Numbered from the stretch's first letter, positions 1 through 10,340 are shown. The stretch is DNA of 21,740 bases from an uncultured Rivibacter sp. (GCA_946481025.1 CAMLNA010000071.1:1-21740); one strand, 5' to 3'. Program-made: numbers and translations. Notes: generated by a model not told the origin, from the letters alone.

Positions 1-218
1 ATCCCCCGGGGGGATGCGGGCCGGCTTGGGAGCGGCCCGGCGCTCGGCCCGCAAGGATGCCTGCCCCTCGTCCGGCGAGTACGCCGGCCGATCCCCCATG
101 GGGATGCGGGCCGGCTTGGGAGCGGCCCGGCGCTCGGCCCGCGGGGATGTCCGCCCCTCGTCCGGCGGGTACGCCGGCCGATCCCCCGGGGGGATGCGGG
201 CCGGCTTGGGAGCGGCCC
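1..218. repeat. 90-bp tandem repeat, 2.4 copies, with palindromic core
   Basis: Two full units (1-90 and 91-180) and a 38-bp partial unit (181-218) lie head to tail with a period of exactly 90 bp. By eye units 1 and 2 differ at about 7 of 90 positions, and the partial unit equals the first 38 bp of unit 1. Each unit begins with a palindrome (ATCCCCC-G-GGGGGAT). In unit 2 it reads ATCCCC-CAT-GGGGAT, so the arms still pair. Further GGCC and CCGGC-rich segments follow. The array may extend left of the window. It lies 3' of ugpC and could act as a transcript-end structure. Because 90 is a multiple of three, it produces repetitive open frames that are not credible genes. Confidence 0.9.
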
Positions 219-232
219 CCGAAAGCCAGCGT

Positions 233-245
233 GACACAGGGTGTC
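233..245 (-). terminator. Small hairpin just after ugpC (weak terminator candidate)
   Basis: GACAC (233-237) and GTGTC (241-245) form a 5-bp stem with a 3-nt loop directly after the ugpC stop codon on the minus strand. No T-run follows, so intrinsic termination is doubtful. The GC-rich palindromic repeats further downstream could help. Confidence 0.2.
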
Positions 246-1316
<1,071 letters not shown>

Positions 1317-1335
1317 TTTGTTTGCTTCTCTGGTC

Positions 1336-2187
1336 TTATTTCTCGGAGTCGACGAGGCCCTTGACGAACTGCTTCTGCATCAGGAGCACGACGATCGCCG
1401 GCGGGATCATCGCCAGGATCGCGGTGGCCATCACGATGTTCCAGTCGTTGGCGGCGTCGCCGCCGGAGATCATGCGCTTGATGCCCATCACCACCGGGTA
1501 CATGTCCTCGCTGGTCGTGACGAGCAGCGGCCACAGGTACTGGTTCCAGCCGTAGATGAACTGGATCACGAACAGCGCGGCGATGCTGGTGCGCGACAGC
1601 GGCAGCAGCACGTCCTTGAAGAATCGCATCGGCCCGGCGCCGTCGATGCGCGCGGCCTCCACGAGTTCGTCGGGCACGGTCAGGAAGAACTGGCGGAACA
1701 GGAACGTCGCCGTGGCGCTGGCGATCAGCGGCACGGTGAGCCCGGCATAGCTGTTGAGCATGCCGAGGTCCGACACCACCTGGTAGGTCGGACCGATGCG
1801 CACCTCCACCGGCAGCATCAGCGTCACGAAGATGGCCCAGAAGAAGAACTCGCGCCCCGGGAAGCGGAAGTAGACGATCGCGAAGGCCGACAGCAGCGAG
1901 ATCGCGATCTTGCCCACCGCGATGACCAGGGCCGATACCAGGCTCACCAGCATCATGCGGCCGACGGGGGCGTTGGACGCACCGCCTTCGCCGGTGCCCA
2001 GGATCGCCGCGGTGTAGTTCTCGACCAGGTGCGGACCCGGCAGCAGCGGCATCGGCACCTGCACGATTTCCTGTGCGGTGTGCGTGCTGGCGACGAAGGT
2101 GATGTAGAGCGGGAAGGCGACGATGAGCACGCCGAGCACCAGCACGACGTGCGAGATGACAGTGGCCAGCGGCCGGTTCTCGACCAT
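1336..2187 (-). CDS. ugpE: sn-glycerol-3-phosphate ABC transporter, permease UgpE
   Basis: This inner-membrane permease pairs with UgpA to form the translocation channel. The 283-residue product starts MVENRP and ends GLVDSEK, as in the E. coli protein recalled from memory. About six hydrophobic segments are visible. The EAA loop that contacts the ATPase reads [20 protein letters not shown] in the second half. The conserved stretch [10 protein letters not shown] is also present. The gene lies 42 bp after ugpA and 19 bp before ugpC, which fits one transcript. The ATG at 2185-2187 gives the family-typical N-terminus. Confidence 0.95.
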   Translation of the reverse strand: MVENRPLATVISHVVLVLGVLIVAFPLYITFVASTHTAQEIVQVPMPLLPGPHLVENYTAAILGTGEGGASNAPVGRMMLVSLVSALVIAVGKIAISLLSAFAIVYFRFPGREFFFWAIFVTLMLPVEVRIGPTYQVVSDLGMLNSYAGLTVPLIASATATFLFRQFFLTVPDELVEAARIDGAGPMRFFKDVLLPLSRTSIAALFVIQFIYGWNQYLWPLLVTTSEDMYPVVMGIKRMISGGDAANDWNIVMATAILAMIPPAIVVLLMQKQFVKGLVDSEK

Positions 2188-2229
2188 GGCGCTAGACCCC
2201 CGACCGCGAAGGCAGCTTCGACAACGACA

Positions 2230-3117
2230 TCAGTAGTTCACCTTGCGCTCGACATACCGGAACTGGATCACCGTGAGCGCCACCACGATCACCATGAGCA
2301 CCACGCTCTGCGCGGCGCTGCCGCCCAGGTCGAGCGCCTTGAAGCCGTCGTAGTAGACCTTGTAGACGAGGATCGCCGTGTCCTTGCCCGGGCCGCCCTC
2401 GGTCGCCGCGTCGACGATCGCGAAAGTATCGAAGAAGGCGTAGACGACGTTGATCACCAGCAGGAAGAAGGTGGTGGGCGACAGCAGCGGGAACACGATG
2501 GTCCAGAAGCGCCTCCAGGGGCCGGCGCCGTCGATCGAGGCGGCCTCGATCAGGCTCTTCGGAATGCTCTGCAGCCCGGCGAGAAAGAACAGGAAGTTGT
2601 AGGAGATCTGCTTCCACACCGCCGCGAACACGATCAGCGCCATCGCCTGCCCGCTGTTGAGCAGGTGGTTCCATTCGATGCCGAGCTGGCGCAGCGCGAA
2701 GCTGACCACGCCGATCGAAGGCGCGAACAGGAACAGCCACAGGACGCCTGCCACCGCCGGCGCCACCGCGTAGGGCCAGATCAGCAGCGTCTTGTAGATG
2801 CCGGCGCCGCGCAGCACGCGGTCGGCGAAGACCGCGAGCGCGAGTGACAGCGTGAGGCCGAGCACCGCCACCAGCACCGAAAACAGCGCCGTCGTCTGGA
2901 AGGACGACAGGTAGCTCTCGTCGTCGAGCAGGCGGCGGAAGTTGTCCAGCCCCACCCACTCGACGCTGGTGCCGAAGGCGTCCTGCTGCTGCAGCGACTG
3001 CAGCAGCGCCTGGCCGGCCGGCCAGAAGAAGAACACCGCGATCACCGCCACCTGCGGCGCCAGCAACACCCAGGGCAGCCACCAGCTCCGGAAGCGGACT
3101 CTCTTTTCGACGGTCAA
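2230..3117 (-). CDS. ugpA: sn-glycerol-3-phosphate ABC transporter, permease UgpA (TTG start)
   Basis: This is the second inner-membrane permease of the Ugp importer, 295 residues. The N-terminus ([14 protein letters not shown]) and C-terminus ([11 protein letters not shown]) match UgpA closely. The EAA loop reads [20 protein letters not shown], and [10 protein letters not shown] is a further family stretch. The start chosen is TTG at 3117. A TGAGGT ribosome-binding motif lies about 8 nt upstream and overlaps the ugpB stop, and the TTG begins 10 bp after that stop. No ATG gives a family-length product. The non-ATG start and the RBS overlapping the ugpB stop suggest translational coupling to ugpB. 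Confidence 0.94.
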   Translation of the reverse strand: MTVEKRVRFRSWWLPWVLLAPQVAVIAVFFFWPAGQALLQSLQQQDAFGTSVEWVGLDNFRRLLDDESYLSSFQTTALFSVLVAVLGLTLSLALAVFADRVLRGAGIYKTLLIWPYAVAPAVAGVLWLFLFAPSIGVVSFALRQLGIEWNHLLNSGQAMALIVFAAVWKQISYNFLFFLAGLQSIPKSLIEAASIDGAGPWRRFWTIVFPLLSPTTFFLLVINVVYAFFDTFAIVDAATEGGPGKDTAILVYKVYYDGFKALDLGGSAAQSVVLMVIVVALTVIQFRYVERKVNY

Positions 3118-3127
3118 GTTGCCGACC

Positions 3128-4441
3128 TCAGCCCTTGTTGGATTTCTCGAAACGCTCGAGCTGCTCGTTGCCGCGCTTCACCGCGGTGTCGAGCGCCTCC
3201 TTGGCGGTCTTCTTGCCCGACCACACCAGCTCGAGCTCCTCGTCGACGATGGCGCGGATCTGGTTGAAGTTGCCCAGGCGCACGCCGCGCGACTTGTCGG
3301 TGGTCTTGCGGATCATCTGGTTGACGGCCGTGTCGGTGCCCGGGTTCTCCTTGTAGAAGCCGGACTTCTCGGTGAGGGCGAACGAGGCCAGCGTGATCGG
3401 CAGGTAGCCGGTGCGCTGGTGGCTTTGCGCCTGGATCTCGGGGTTGGTCAGGTAGTTGAAGAAGGCCGCGACGCCCTTGTACTCGGCCGGCTTCTTGCCT
3501 GCCATGACCCACAGCGAAGCGCCGCCGATGATGGTGTTCTGCGGCGCGCCGGGCACGTCGGGGTAGTAGGGCAGGGGGGCGATGCCGAAATCGAACTTGG
3601 CGTTCTTCTTGATCGTGGCGTAGGTGCTGGAACTGGCGGTGGCCATGGCGCATTCGCCGCTGTAGAACGGCGCGTCGCCCTTGTTGCCGCGGCCGCGGTA
3701 GTGGAACAGCCCCTGCTTGGCCATGTTCGACAGGTTCTCGATGTGCCGCACATGCAGCGGGCTGTTGAACTGCAGCCGCGCACTGGTGCCGCCGAAGCCG
3801 TTGTTCTGCGACGCGAACAGCGTGTTGTGCCAGGTCGAGAAGCTCTCGAGCTGCGTCCAGCCCTGCCAGCTGGTGGTGAACGGACAGGCGACGCCGGAGG
3901 CCTTGAGCTTGGCCGCGGCCGACACGAGCTCCGGCCAGGTGGCCGGCGGCTTGTTGGGGTCGAGGCCGGCCTTGCGGAAGGCGTCCTTGTTGTAGTTGAG
4001 CACGGTGGTCGAGCTGTTGAGCGGGAAGCTCAGCATCTGGCCGTTGGGGGCGGTGTAGTAGCCCACCACCGCCGGGATGTAGCCCTTGGGGTCGAACTTG
4101 TAGCCGGCGTCGGCGAGCACCTTGCCCACCGGCACGACCGCGCCCTTGGCGGCCATCATCGTCGCGGTGCCCACCTCGTAGACCTGCAGGATGTGCGGCG
4201 CGTTGCCGGCACGGAAGGCAGCGATCGAGGCGGTCATCGACTCGTCGTAGGTGCCCTTGTAGGTGGGAACGACCTTGTAGTCCTTCTGGCTGGCGTTGAA
4301 GCCGTTGGCCAGATCGACCACCCAGTCGTTCAGGCCGCCGGTCATCGAATGCCACCACTGGATTTCGGTCTGGGCGTGCGCGGGTGCCGAGGCGAGGGCC
4401 GCCAGGGAGGCGGCGACGAGCGCGAGCGTCTTGTGCTTCAT
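3128..4441 (-). CDS. ugpB: sn-glycerol-3-phosphate ABC transporter, periplasmic binding protein UgpB
   Basis: This periplasmic receptor captures glycerol 3-phosphate or glycerophosphodiesters and delivers them to UgpAE. The 437-residue product is about the usual length. It has a signal peptide ([18 protein letters not shown], cleavage probably after AHA near residue 23). The mature start has the WWHSM segment near the N-terminus. Other family stretches are [53 protein letters not shown] and [15 protein letters not shown] [17 protein letters not shown]. The open frame runs upstream to 4780, but the ATG at 4439-4441 has a GGAGA ribosome-binding site and begins the signal peptide. First gene of the ugp operon; its promoter must lie in 4442-4688. 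Confidence 0.95.
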   Translation of the reverse strand: MKHKTLALVAASLAALASAPAHAQTEIQWWHSMTGGLNDWVVDLANGFNASQKDYKVVPTYKGTYDESMTASIAAFRAGNAPHILQVYEVGTATMMAAKGAVVPVGKVLADAGYKFDPKGYIPAVVGYYTAPNGQMLSFPLNSSTTVLNYNKDAFRKAGLDPNKPPATWPELVSAAAKLKASGVACPFTTSWQGWTQLESFSTWHNTLFASQNNGFGGTSARLQFNSPLHVRHIENLSNMAKQGLFHYRGRGNKGDAPFYSGECAMATASSSTYATIKKNAKFDFGIAPLPYYPDVPGAPQNTIIGGASLWVMAGKKPAEYKGVAAFFNYLTNPEIQAQSHQRTGYLPITLASFALTEKSGFYKENPGTDTAVNQMIRKTTDKSRGVRLGNFNQIRAIVDEELELVWSGKKTAKEALDTAVKRGNEQLERFEKSNKG

Positions 4442-4504
4442 GACTTCTCCGGAAATAGGCAGCCCGGGATCTCCGAGCAAACCCGCGAGGCTAGGGCTGG
4501 TTTG

Positions 4505-4524
4505 TGACAGGGGCGTTTCTGTCA
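4505..4524. promoter_or_regulatory. Inverted repeat upstream of ugpB, possible phosphate-type operator
   Basis: TGACAG (4505-4510) and CTGTCA (4519-4524) form a perfect 6-bp inverted repeat with an 8-nt spacer, about 64 bp upstream of the ugpB start. CTGTCA equals the half-site of the enterobacterial PHO box, and ugp is a PhoB regulon member in E. coli. A PHO box, however, is a direct repeat with an 11-bp period. On the minus strand CTGTCAC is followed by AAAC and then CAGCCCT, only a poor second half. It may be a PHO-like site or the site of an unrelated dimeric regulator. Confidence 0.35.
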
Positions 4525-4626
4525 TGGAGGGCGCTTGCGGGCAACCGGGATAACCCGTCGTGACAAGCGTGGCGCGGTCAGGGGCGGGCTCGGGCGGCGC
4601 CTCCAGGTCACGGCGCGGGCCTGCGG

Positions 4627-4632
4627 TACGAT
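4627..4632 (+). promoter_or_regulatory. Candidate -10 box for the dehydrogenase operon
   Basis: TACGAT matches the sigma-70 -10 consensus at 4 of 6 positions and lies 56 bp before the chosen ATG at 4689, leaving a leader of about 50 nt. No good -35 hexamer is visible at normal spacing. The site supports the downstream start at 4689, since the earlier in-frame ATG at 4560 would lie upstream of it. Confidence 0.35.
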
Positions 4633-4688
4633 CGCCCCTCGGGCGCGCGGCCAGACGATTCCCTCCCCACACGGCGCGCCTGGAGCCC

Positions 4689-7600
4689 ATGAACGCACCG
4701 CTCCCGCTGACCCAGATCGCTGCCGCAGCGCCGGCCGACACCGACACCGAAGCGCCCCGGCTGCGCGAGATCCCGTACAACTACACCTCGTTCTCCGATC
4801 GCGAGATCGTGATGCGGCTGCTCAGCCCCCATGCCTGGGAGGTGCTGAACCAGCTGCGCACCGAGCGTCGCACCGGCCGCTCGGCCCGCATGCTCTACGA
4901 GGTGCTGGGCGACATCTGGGTGGTGCAGCGCAACCCCTACCTGCAGGACGACCTGCTCGACAACCCGAAGCGCCGCGAACTGCTGGTCGAGGCGCTGCAC
5001 CATCGCCTGGCCGAAGTGGAAAGGCGCCGCACGCCGCAGGTCGACGGGGCGCGCGATGCCATCGTCGGCGAGCTGCTCGCCCAGGCCCGTTCGGCGGTCG
5101 AGAAGTTCGCCGGGCAGTTCAAGGAGATCGCCGCGCTGCGCCAGCGAACGCGCCGCCTGCTGGGCAAGCACACCGCGAAGGACAACATCAAGTTCGACGG
5201 CCTGTCGCGTGTGTCCCACGTGACCGATGCGACCGACTGGCGCGTGGAATACCCGTTCGTGGTGCTCACGCCCGACACCGAGGCCGAGATGGCCGCGCTG
5301 GTGAAAAGCTGCATAGAGCTGGGCCTCACCATCATCCCGCGCGGGGGCGGCACCGGCTACACCGGCGGCGCCATTCCGCTCACCTGGAAGAGCGCGGTCA
5401 TCAACACCGAAAAGCTCGAGGCGATGACCGAGGTCGAGATGGTGCGCCTGCCCGGCATCGACCGCGACGTCCCCACCATCTGGACCGAAGCCGGCGTGGT
5501 GACCCAGCGCGTGGCCGACGCCGCCGAGCGCGCGGGCTTCGTGTTCGCGGTGGACCCGACCTCGGCAGAGGCCTCCTGCATCGGCGGCAACATCGCGATG
5601 AACGCCGGCGGCAAGAAGGCGGTGTTGTGGGGCACCGCGCTGGACAACCTGGCTTCGTGGCGCATGGTGACGCCCGAGGCCAAGTGGCTCGAAGTGGTGC
5701 GGCTCGACCACAACCTCGGCAAGATCCACGACGCGGAGGTGGCGCGCTTCGAGCTGCGCTACTTCGACGCCTCGGGCAGGAAGCTCGAGCGTACCGAGCT
5801 GCTCGAAGTGCCCGGGCGCACCTTCCGCAAGGAAGGCCTGGGCAAGGACGTGACCGACAAGTTCCTGGCCGGCCTGCCGGGCATCCAGAAGGAGGGCTGC
5901 GACGGCCTCATCACCAGCGCCCGCTGGGTGGTGCACCGCATGCCGGCGCACACCCGCACGGTCTGCCTCGAATTCTTCGGCAACGCGAAGGACGCGGTGC
6001 CCTCGATCGTCGAGATCAAGGACTTCATGTTCGAGGAGCAGAAGAAGGGCGGCGCCATCCTGGCCGGCCTGGAGCACCTGGACGACCGCTACCTCAAGGC
6101 CGTGGGCTACGCCACCAAGAGCAAGCGCGGCACGCTGCCCAAGATGGTGCTCATCGGCGACATCGCCGGTGACGACCCCGACGCCGTGGCACGCGCCGCC
6201 GCCGAGGTGGTGCGCATCTCCAACTCGCGCAGCGGCGAGGGCTTCACCGCCGTGTCGGCCGATGCACGCAAGAAGTTCTGGCTCGACCGCAAGCGCACCG
6301 CCGCGATCAGCCGGCACACCAACGCCTTCAAGATCAACGAAGACGTGGTGATCCCGCTGCCGCGCATGGGCGAGTACACCAACGGCATCGAGCGCATCAA
6401 CATCGAGCTGTCCCTGCGCAACAAGCTGCAGCTGCTCGACCGCCTGGAGCACTTCTTCGCCGCCGGCAACCTGCCGCTGGGCAAGAGCGACGACGCCGGA
6501 GAGATTCCGAGTGCCGAGCTGCTGGAAGACCGCGTGCAGCAGGCACTGGCGGTGGTGCGCGAAACCCGCGCGCTGTGGCAGCACTGGCTCACGCACCTCG
6601 ACGAGAGGCAGGCCGACACCGGCACCAGCTATTTCGAGCAGCTGCAGGACCACTCGCTGCGCGCCTCGTGGAAGACGCAGGTGCTCAAGGCTCTGCAGCA
6701 GATCTTCGCCGGCGCCGCCTTCGCGCCCATCGTCACCGAGGCCCGGCGCGTCCACAAGGAAGTGCTGCGCGGCCGCGTGTGGGTGGCGCTGCACATGCAT
6801 GCCGGCGACGGCAACGTGCACACCAACATCCCGGTCAACTCGGACAACTACGAGATGCTGCAGACGGCGCACGAAGCCGTGGCACGCATCATGAAGCTGG
6901 CGCGCAGCCTGAACGGCGTGATCTCCGGCGAGCACGGCATCGGCATCACCAAGCTCGAGTTCCTGAGCGACGACGAGATCCGCGACTTCGCCGACTACAA
7001 GAAGCGCGTCGACCCCGAAGGCCGCTTCAACAAGGGCAAGCTGCTGCGCGACGGCAGCCACCTGGGCGACGACGTGCAGGCGGCCGACCTGACGCATGCC
7101 TACACGCCCAGCTTCGGCCTGATGGGGCACGAGTCGCTGATCATGCAGCAGAGCGACATCGGCGCGATCGCCGACTCGGTGAAGGACTGCCTGCGCTGCG
7201 GCAAGTGCAAGCCGGTGTGCGCGACCCATGTGCCGCGCGCCAACCTGCTGTACAGCCCGCGCAACAAGATCCTCGCGACTTCACTGCTCGTCGAGGCCTT
7301 CCTGTACGAGGAACAGACCCGCCGCGGCGTGAGCATCAAGCACTGGGAGGAGTTCGAGGACGTGGCCGACCACTGCACGGTCTGCCACAAGTGCGCCTCG
7401 CCCTGCCCGGTGAAGATCGACTTCGGCGACGTGTCGATGAACATGCGCAACCTGCTGCGCAAGATGGGCCAGAAGAGCCTGCGCCCCGGCAACGCGGCCG
7501 CCATGTTCTTCCTCAACGCCACCAACCCCGAGACCATCAAGCTGATGCGCTCGGCCATGGTGGGCGTGGGCTTCAAGGCGCAGCGCCTGGCCAACAACCT

Positions 7601-8600
7601 GCTGCGCGGCCTGGCCAACCAGCAGGCCGCCAGGCCGCCGGCCACGGTGGGCCCCGCGCCGGTGAAGGCGCAGGTGATCCACTTCGTCAACAAGAAGCTG
7701 CCGGGCGGACTGCCTACGCGCACGGCGCGCGCGCTGCTCGACATCGAGGACAAGGACTACGTCCCCATCATCCGCGACCCGGCCGCGACCACGGCCGACA
7801 CCGAGGCGGTGTTCTATTTCCCCGGGTGCGGTTCGGAGCGCCTGTTCTCGCAGGTGGGCCTGGCCACGCAGGCGATGCTCTGGCATGCCGGCGTGCAGAC
7901 CGTGCTGCCGCCGGGCTACCTGTGCTGCGGCTATCCGCAGCGCGGCAGCGGCCAGTACGACAAGGCCGAGAAGATCATCACCGACAACCGCGTGCTGTTC
8001 CACCGGGTGGCCAACACGCTGAACTATCTCGACATCAAGACGGTGGTGGTGAGCTGCGGCACCTGCTACGACCAGCTGCAGGGCTACGAATTCGACAAGA
8101 TCTTCCCGGGCTGCCGCATCATCGACATCCACGAGTACCTGCTCGAGAAGGGCATCAGGCTCGAAGCCAAGGGCGCCTACCTGTACCACGACCCCTGCCA
8201 CAGCCCGATGAAGCTGCAGGAGCCCATGAAGACCGTGAAGGCGCTCGTGGGCGAGCAGGTGCAGAAGAGCGAGCGCTGCTGCGGCGAGAGCGGCACCTTC
8301 GGCGTGACGCGGCCCGACATCGCCACGCAGGTGCGCTTCCGCAAGGCCGAGGAGCTCAAGCGCGGCGAGGCCGCGCTGAAGGCGGGCGGGGCCGTGGCCG
8401 AAAAGGGCGACGTGAAGATCCTCACTTCGTGCCCGAGCTGCCTGCAGGGCCTGTCGCGCTACGCGGGCGACCTGAACAACGGGCTGCTCGAGGCCGACTA
8501 CATCGTGGTCGAGATGGCCCGCAAGATCCTCGGCGAGAACTGGATGCCCGAGTACGTGGCGCGCGCCAATGCCGGCGGCATCGAACGGGTGCTGGTGTAG
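4689..8600 (+). CDS. FAD-linked oxidase / Fe-S protein fusion (DUF3683 type), probable quinone-linked 2-hydroxyacid dehydrogenase
   Basis: This is a 1303-residue multidomain flavo-iron-sulfur protein. An N-terminal DUF3683-like part comes first. A FAD-binding type 4 domain follows, with [13 protein letters not shown] (about 215-227) and [20 protein letters not shown]. The FAD-oxidase C-terminal domain has [12 protein letters not shown] (about 702) and [10 protein letters not shown] (about 747). Two complete [4Fe-4S] motifs follow, [11 protein letters not shown] (about 834) and [11 protein letters not shown] (about 897). Two CCG domains end the protein (FPGCGSE...CCGYP...SCGTC, from about 1043; HDPCHS...CCGESG...SCPSC, from about 1168). 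The layout resembles a fusion of GlcD and GlcF/GlpC-like subunits, suggesting oxidation of D-lactate, glycolate or a similar acid with electrons passed to quinone. The substrate is not known from sequence. The ATG at 4689 has a closely spaced GGAG. First gene of a four-gene run, 4 bp before the HIT gene. Confidence 0.88.
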   Translation: MNAPLPLTQIAAAAPADTDTEAPRLREIPYNYTSFSDREIVMRLLSPHAWEVLNQLRTERRTGRSARMLYEVLGDIWVVQRNPYLQDDLLDNPKRRELLVEALHHRLAEVERRRTPQVDGARDAIVGELLAQARSAVEKFAGQFKEIAALRQRTRRLLGKHTAKDNIKFDGLSRVSHVTDATDWRVEYPFVVLTPDTEAEMAALVKSCIELGLTIIPRGGGTGYTGGAIPLTWKSAVINTEKLEAMTEVEMVRLPGIDRDVPTIWTEAGVVTQRVADAAERAGFVFAVDPTSAEASCIGGNIAMNAGGKKAVLWGTALDNLASWRMVTPEAKWLEVVRLDHNLGKIHDAEVARFELRYFDASGRKLERTELLEVPGRTFRKEGLGKDVTDKFLAGLPGIQKEGCDGLITSARWVVHRMPAHTRTVCLEFFGNAKDAVPSIVEIKDFMFEEQKKGGAILAGLEHLDDRYLKAVGYATKSKRGTLPKMVLIGDIAGDDPDAVARAAAEVVRISNSRSGEGFTAVSADARKKFWLDRKRTAAISRHTNAFKINEDVVIPLPRMGEYTNGIERINIELSLRNKLQLLDRLEHFFAAGNLPLGKSDDAGEIPSAELLEDRVQQALAVVRETRALWQHWLTHLDERQADTGTSYFEQLQDHSLRASWKTQVLKALQQIFAGAAFAPIVTEARRVHKEVLRGRVWVALHMHAGDGNVHTNIPVNSDNYEMLQTAHEAVARIMKLARSLNGVISGEHGIGITKLEFLSDDEIRDFADYKKRVDPEGRFNKGKLLRDGSHLGDDVQAADLTHAYTPSFGLMGHESLIMQQSDIGAIADSVKDCLRCGKCKPVCATHVPRANLLYSPRNKILATSLLVEAFLYEEQTRRGVSIKHWEEFEDVADHCTVCHKCASPCPVKIDFGDVSMNMRNLLRKMGQKSLRPGNAAAMFFLNATNPETIKLMRSAMVGVGFKAQRLANNLLRGLANQQAARPPATVGPAPVKAQVIHFVNKKLPGGLPTRTARALLDIEDKDYVPIIRDPAATTADTEAVFYFPGCGSERLFSQVGLATQAMLWHAGVQTVLPPGYLCCGYPQRGSGQYDKAEKIITDNRVLFHRVANTLNYLDIKTVVVSCGTCYDQLQGYEFDKIFPGCRIIDIHEYLLEKGIRLEAKGAYLYHDPCHSPMKLQEPMKTVKALVGEQVQKSERCCGESGTFGVTRPDIATQVRFRKAEELKRGEAALKAGGAVAEKGDVKILTSCPSCLQGLSRYAGDLNNGLLEADYIVVEMARKILGENWMPEYVARANAGGIERVLV

Positions 8601-8604
8601 CGCG

Positions 8605-9030
8605 ATGGCCGGCTGCGAACTCTGCGAACAACCCGGCGGCCAGCTGATCCACCGGGCCGGCCGCTGGCGGGTCATTCGCGCCGCGGACGCGAACTTCCCG
8701 GCCTTCTACCGCGTGGTGTGGAACGAGCACGTCGCCGAATTCACCGATCTCGGCGAGGCCGACCGCAGGCTTTGCCTCGACGTGGCGTGTGCCGTCGAGC
8801 GGGTGCTGCGCGAAGCCCTGTCGCCCACCAAGATCAACCTGGCCAGCCTGGGCAACGTGGTGCCGCACCTGCACTGGCACGTGATCGCACGCTTCGACTG
8901 GGACAGCCACTTTCCGCAGCCGGTGTGGGGCGCGGCGCAGCGTGTGGTCGAAGGCGGCGCCACGGCCCGGCTGCCGGTGGCCTTGCCCGACCTCGACGCC
9001 CGCATGCGCGCGGCACTGGCCGCCTTCTGA
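8605..9030 (+). CDS. HIT family (histidine triad) nucleotide-binding hydrolase
   Basis: The 141-residue cytoplasmic protein carries the complete histidine triad HLHWHVIARF (H88, H90, H92), preceded by NLASLGNVVPH as in HIT hydrolases. The first residues hold a CELC pair (C4, C7), which may bind metal or be structural. HIT proteins act on nucleoside phosphoramidates or dinucleoside polyphosphates; the substrate here is unknown. The ATG at 8605 is 4 bp after the dehydrogenase stop, so coupled translation is likely. An in-frame ATG at 8569 lies inside the upstream gene and would add residues outside the family. The next gene begins 12 bp downstream. Confidence 0.9.
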   Translation: MAGCELCEQPGGQLIHRAGRWRVIRAADANFPAFYRVVWNEHVAEFTDLGEADRRLCLDVACAVERVLREALSPTKINLASLGNVVPHLHWHVIARFDWDSHFPQPVWGAAQRVVEGGATARLPVALPDLDARMRAALAAF

Positions 9031-9042
9031 GGAGTGCTGAAG

Positions 9043-9456
9043 ATGGCCGGCCTCACCAAGGACACCCCCACGCCCACCGCGCTCACGGTGCACCAGCAGT
9101 CGCGCGTGCTCGAAGTCGACTTTTCCGACGGCGCGCGCTTTCGCATCCCGTTCGAGCTGCTGCGGGTGTACTCGCCCTCGGCCGAAGTGCAGGGCCACGG
9201 CCCCGGTCAGGAAACCCTGCAGACAGGCAAGCGCGACGTCGGCATCGACGCGGTGGAGCCCGTCGGGCACTACGGCATCAAGCCGGTGTTCAGCGACGGT
9301 CACGCGTCGGGCATCTTTTCCTGGGAATACCTGTACCGCCTGGGTGCCGAGCAGGAAAAGCTCTGGCAGGACTACCTGGCGCGGCTTGCCGGCGCCGGCC
9401 TGGACCGCGACGCGCCGATGGCGCCGCCGGCGGCCGGCTGCGGCCACCACCATTGA
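9043..9456 (+). CDS. DUF971 protein (gamma-butyrobetaine hydroxylase-like N-terminal domain)
   Basis: The 137-residue protein consists of a single DUF971 / GBBH-like N-terminal domain. Typical stretches are [49 protein letters not shown] and [12 protein letters not shown]. It ends in a short CGHHH tail (133-137) that could bind metal. The molecular function is not established. It lacks the catalytic hydroxylase domain of the eukaryotic proteins. ATG 9043 is preferred over GTG 9034 because a GGAG (9031-9034) lies about 8 nt upstream. It lies between the HIT gene and ubiE, an arrangement I recall from other betaproteobacteria, hinting at a link with quinone or Fe-S metabolism. Confidence 0.88.
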   Translation: MAGLTKDTPTPTALTVHQQSRVLEVDFSDGARFRIPFELLRVYSPSAEVQGHGPGQETLQTGKRDVGIDAVEPVGHYGIKPVFSDGHASGIFSWEYLYRLGAEQEKLWQDYLARLAGAGLDRDAPMAPPAAGCGHHH

Positions 9457-9466
9457 GGACGTTCCG

Positions 9467-10198
9467 ATGAGCAACACCCACTTCGGTTTCGAGACCGTCG
9501 ACGAATCCCAGAAGGCCTCGCGCGTGCGCGGCGTGTTCGATTCGGTGGCGCCGAAATACGACGTCATGAACGACCTGATGTCCATGGGCCTGCACCGCCT
9601 GTGGAAGGCCTACACGGTGGCCGTGTCGGGCGCGCGCCCCGGCCAGCGCGTGCTCGACATCGCCGGCGGCACCGGCGACCTCGCACGCGCGTTTGCCAGG
9701 CGGGTCGCGCCCGGCGGCATGGTGGTGCACACCGACATCAACGAGGCGATGCTCAGGACCGGGCGCGACCGCCTCACCGACGAAGGCCTGGTGCTGCCCA
9801 CCTCCTTGTGCGATGCGGAGCAGCTGCCGTTTGCGGGCGACAGCTTCGACATCGTCACGGTCGCCTTCGGCCTGCGCAACATGACGCACAAGGACCTCGC
9901 GCTCAAGGAAATGTGCCGCGTGCTCAAGCCGGGCGGCCGGCTGCTGGTGCTCGAGTTCTCCAAGGTGGCCAAGCCGCTGGAGAAGGCCTACGACTGGTAC
10001 TCGTTCCAGGTGCTGCCGCGCGTGGGGCAATGGGTGGCCGGCGACGCCGACAGCTATCGCTACCTGGCCGAGTCGATCCGCATGCACCCCGGCCAGGCCG
10101 AACTCAAGGCCATGATGAAGGCCGCCGGCTTCGGCCACGTCGACGTGCACAACATGACCGGCGGTGTGGTGGCGCTGCACGTCGGCTTGAAGTGCTGA
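9467..10198 (+). CDS. ubiE: Ubiquinone/menaquinone biosynthesis C-methyltransferase UbiE
   Basis: This SAM-dependent methyltransferase makes the C-methylation of demethylmenaquinone and of the benzoquinol intermediate in ubiquinone synthesis. The 243-residue product carries the UbiE signature [17 protein letters not shown] (31-47). SAM motif I is [10 protein letters not shown] (62-71), followed by acidic D90 and DAEQLPF (116-122). The second signature [15 protein letters not shown] lies at 151-165. ATG 9467 is 10 bp after the DUF971 stop, with GAGG about 8 nt upstream. It is the last gene of this run. Upstream dehydrogenases that reduce quinone make the grouping metabolically sensible, though that link is inferred. 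Confidence 0.97.
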   Translation: MSNTHFGFETVDESQKASRVRGVFDSVAPKYDVMNDLMSMGLHRLWKAYTVAVSGARPGQRVLDIAGGTGDLARAFARRVAPGGMVVHTDINEAMLRTGRDRLTDEGLVLPTSLCDAEQLPFAGDSFDIVTVAFGLRNMTHKDLALKEMCRVLKPGGRLLVLEFSKVAKPLEKAYDWYSFQVLPRVGQWVAGDADSYRYLAESIRMHPGQAELKAMMKAAGFGHVDVHNMTGGVVALHVGLKC

Positions 10199-10209
10199 CC
10201 CACCCCCGC

Positions 10210-10238
10210 AGCGCCTTCGGCGCTCCCCCTCAAGGGGG
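10210..10238 (+). terminator. Paired hairpins after ubiE, probable transcript end
   Basis: AGCGCC (10210-10215) pairs with GGCGCT (10219-10224) around a TTC loop. Directly after it CCCCC (10225-10229) pairs with GGGGG (10234-10238) around TCAA. The region begins just after the ubiE stop. No T-run follows. This type of short GC-rich repeat is common at gene ends in Burkholderiales, and its role as terminator is inferred. Confidence 0.45.
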
Positions 10239-10294
10239 CGACGCCGGCAGACCGGCGGAGCCGGATCTGCGGCGTTTGCTCCTGGGTGATGTTG

Positions 10295-10318
10295 TTTTTG
10301 TGACATAGCGCACAAAAA
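10295..10318. promoter_or_regulatory. Crp/Fnr-family-like operator ahead of the exopolysaccharide locus
   Basis: TTTTTGTG (10295-10302) and CACAAAAA (10311-10318) form a perfect 8-bp inverted repeat with an 8-nt spacer. Read as TGTGA-N6-GCACA it differs from the Crp consensus TGTGA-N6-TCACA at one position and has the A/T-rich flanks of such sites. It is an A/T-rich island in G+C-rich DNA, about 170-190 bp before the first gene of the locus. Crp-family proteins, including c-di-GMP-responsive ones, regulate exopolysaccharide in several proteobacteria. The binding protein here is unknown. Confidence 0.5.
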
Positions 10319-10340
10319 AGGCCGCTCCATGATGCGTTAA

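Larger units (their letters stand above)
4442..4688. other. Divergent intergenic region between ugpB and the FAD/Fe-S dehydrogenase gene
   Basis: These 247 bp hold the promoters of two divergent transcription units. Visible here are a TGACAG-N8-CTGTCA inverted repeat (4505-4524) and a TACGAT -10-like hexamer on the plus strand (4627-4632), annotated separately. Open frames that cross it (minus to 4780, plus from 4560) are upstream extensions of the flanking genes with atypical composition and no family similarity that I recognise. Confidence 0.7.

Noticed and set aside
1..218. CRISPR array
   Set aside because: The repeated unit is 90 bp and contiguous, without unique spacers of regular length.
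4505..4524. Canonical PHO box
   Set aside because: The half-sites are inverted, not direct repeats with an 11-bp period, so only a looser operator call is made.
4560..4688. Upstream ATG at 4560 for the dehydrogenase fusion
   Set aside because: The 43 extra residues are low-complexity Arg/Gly-rich, and a possible -10 box lies downstream of this ATG.
4442..4780. N-terminal extension of UgpB to 4780
   Set aside because: It would bury the signal peptide; the ATG at 4441 has a good ribosome-binding site and family-length product.
4608..7229. 873-codon minus-strand frame opposite the FAD/Fe-S fusion
   Set aside because: The opposite strand has clear domain motifs throughout; this frame has shadow composition and no recognisable domain.
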